From Mycobacterium sp. (GTDB taxonomy: Bacteria; Actinomycetota; Actinomycetes; Mycobacteriales; Mycobacteriaceae): DNA of 37,319 bases. Positions within the stretch are counted from its first letter, which is position 1; every line of letters begins with the position of its first letter. Position numbers and translations under genes: made by a program. Below are positions 37,097-37,319 of the stretch, piece after piece. The DNA lies in the NCBI GenBank assembly GCA_026393245.1, contig JAPLAO010000225.1, positions 1 to 37,319 on the forward strand. Direction: 5' to 3'. The notes beneath the pieces are model-generated. The model did not search any database. It was not told the origin of the DNA and saw nothing but the letters and a program-made list of their open reading frames with translations.

Positions 37097-37319
37097 TCAA
37101 TCCTCCGGGTTGTAGCCGAGGTTCGGGCCGAGCCAACGCTCGGCTTCGGCCAGTGTCCAGCCCTTGCGCTTTGCGTAGTCGGCCACCTGGTCCTGGGCCA
37201 GCCGGCCGACCACGAAGTACTGCGACTGCGGGTGTGAGAAGTACCAACCGCTGACGGCGGCACCGGGCCACATCGCCATCGACTCGGTCAGCTCGATGCC
37301 GGTCCGCCTCTGCACATCC
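37097..37319 (-). CDS. metH: Cobalamin-dependent methionine synthase MetH, C-terminal end (gene runs off the right edge)
   Basis: The last 73 residues of MetH are visible, from its reactivation (SAM-binding) domain. RRTGIELTESMAMWPGAAVSGWYFSHPQSQYFVVGRL corresponds to the conserved end of that domain, and ADYAKRKGWTLAEAERWLGPNLGYNPED closes the protein. MetH transfers a methyl group from methyltetrahydrofolate to homocysteine through methylcobalamin, so it uses the product of the cob genes at the other end of the window. The HNH gene stop is 31 bp from the metH stop. Start and any upstream cobalamin riboswitch are outside the window. Confidence 0.93.
   Translation of the reverse strand, partial: DVQRRTGIELTESMAMWPGAAVSGWYFSHPQSQYFVVGRLAQDQVADYAKRKGWTLAEAERWLGPNLGYNPED

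Overview
The window is GC-rich chromosomal DNA from a mycobacterium, most likely an environmental fast-growing Mycolicibacterium-type species. Gene content and order follow the M. tuberculosis stretch Rv2062c-Rv2124c: cobalamin genes, pepE, a 5'-3' exonuclease, helY-tatC-tatA-pafC-pafB-pafA, prcA-prcB-pup-dop, mpa, trmI, hisG-hisE and metH. Blocks present in M. tuberculosis (blaC/sigC, Rv2075c-Rv2088, PE/PPE genes) are absent. Other genes stand in some of these places: vapBC, an APC permease, an NDMA-type alcohol dehydrogenase, a GlcP-like sugar transporter and a DUF222-HNH protein.

Region 1 (1-8.7 kb) is the aerobic cobalamin locus. cobN (partial, minus) diverges from cobG-cobH-cobIJ (plus). 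A VapBC toxin-antitoxin pair follows and runs convergently into cobK. The minus operon SDR-cobL-cobM-cobK closes the block. A pyridoxamine-oxidase-fold protein diverges from the SDR gene.

Region 2 (8.7-15.95 kb) holds pepE and a stand-alone 5'-3' exonuclease, which share a symmetric leaderless promoter. They are followed by a DUF4333 membrane protein, the helicase helY and tatC-tatA.

Region 3 (16-28.7 kb) is the Pup-proteasome system: pafC, pafB, pafA, prcA, prcB, pup, dop and mpa. Pup is deamidated by Dop, ligated to substrates by PafA and fed by Mpa into the PrcBA core. An amino acid permease on the opposite strand separates pup from dop.

Region 4 (28.8-37.3 kb) has an MTB12/LppK-family exported protein, DUF503, trmI, an alcohol dehydrogenase, DUF4126, hisG, hisE, a sugar porter, a HAD phosphatase, a DUF222-HNH protein and the C-terminus of metH, the cobalamin-dependent methionine synthase.

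The most unusual signal is a set of short tandem arrays at gene boundaries. Four arrays of unrelated sequence (35, 35, 29 and 17 bp periods) each start on the stop codon of a gene and repeat its last codons outward. In two of them, cobH|cobIJ and SDR|cobL, the unit also carries the start codon of the next gene. They therefore form chains of mini-ORFs, linked mostly by ATGA or TGATG overlaps, that could pass ribosomes to the downstream cob gene. This resembles MIRU elements in architecture, but the unit is the local gene junction itself. A run of three GNRA-tetraloop hairpins precedes the DUF4333 gene.
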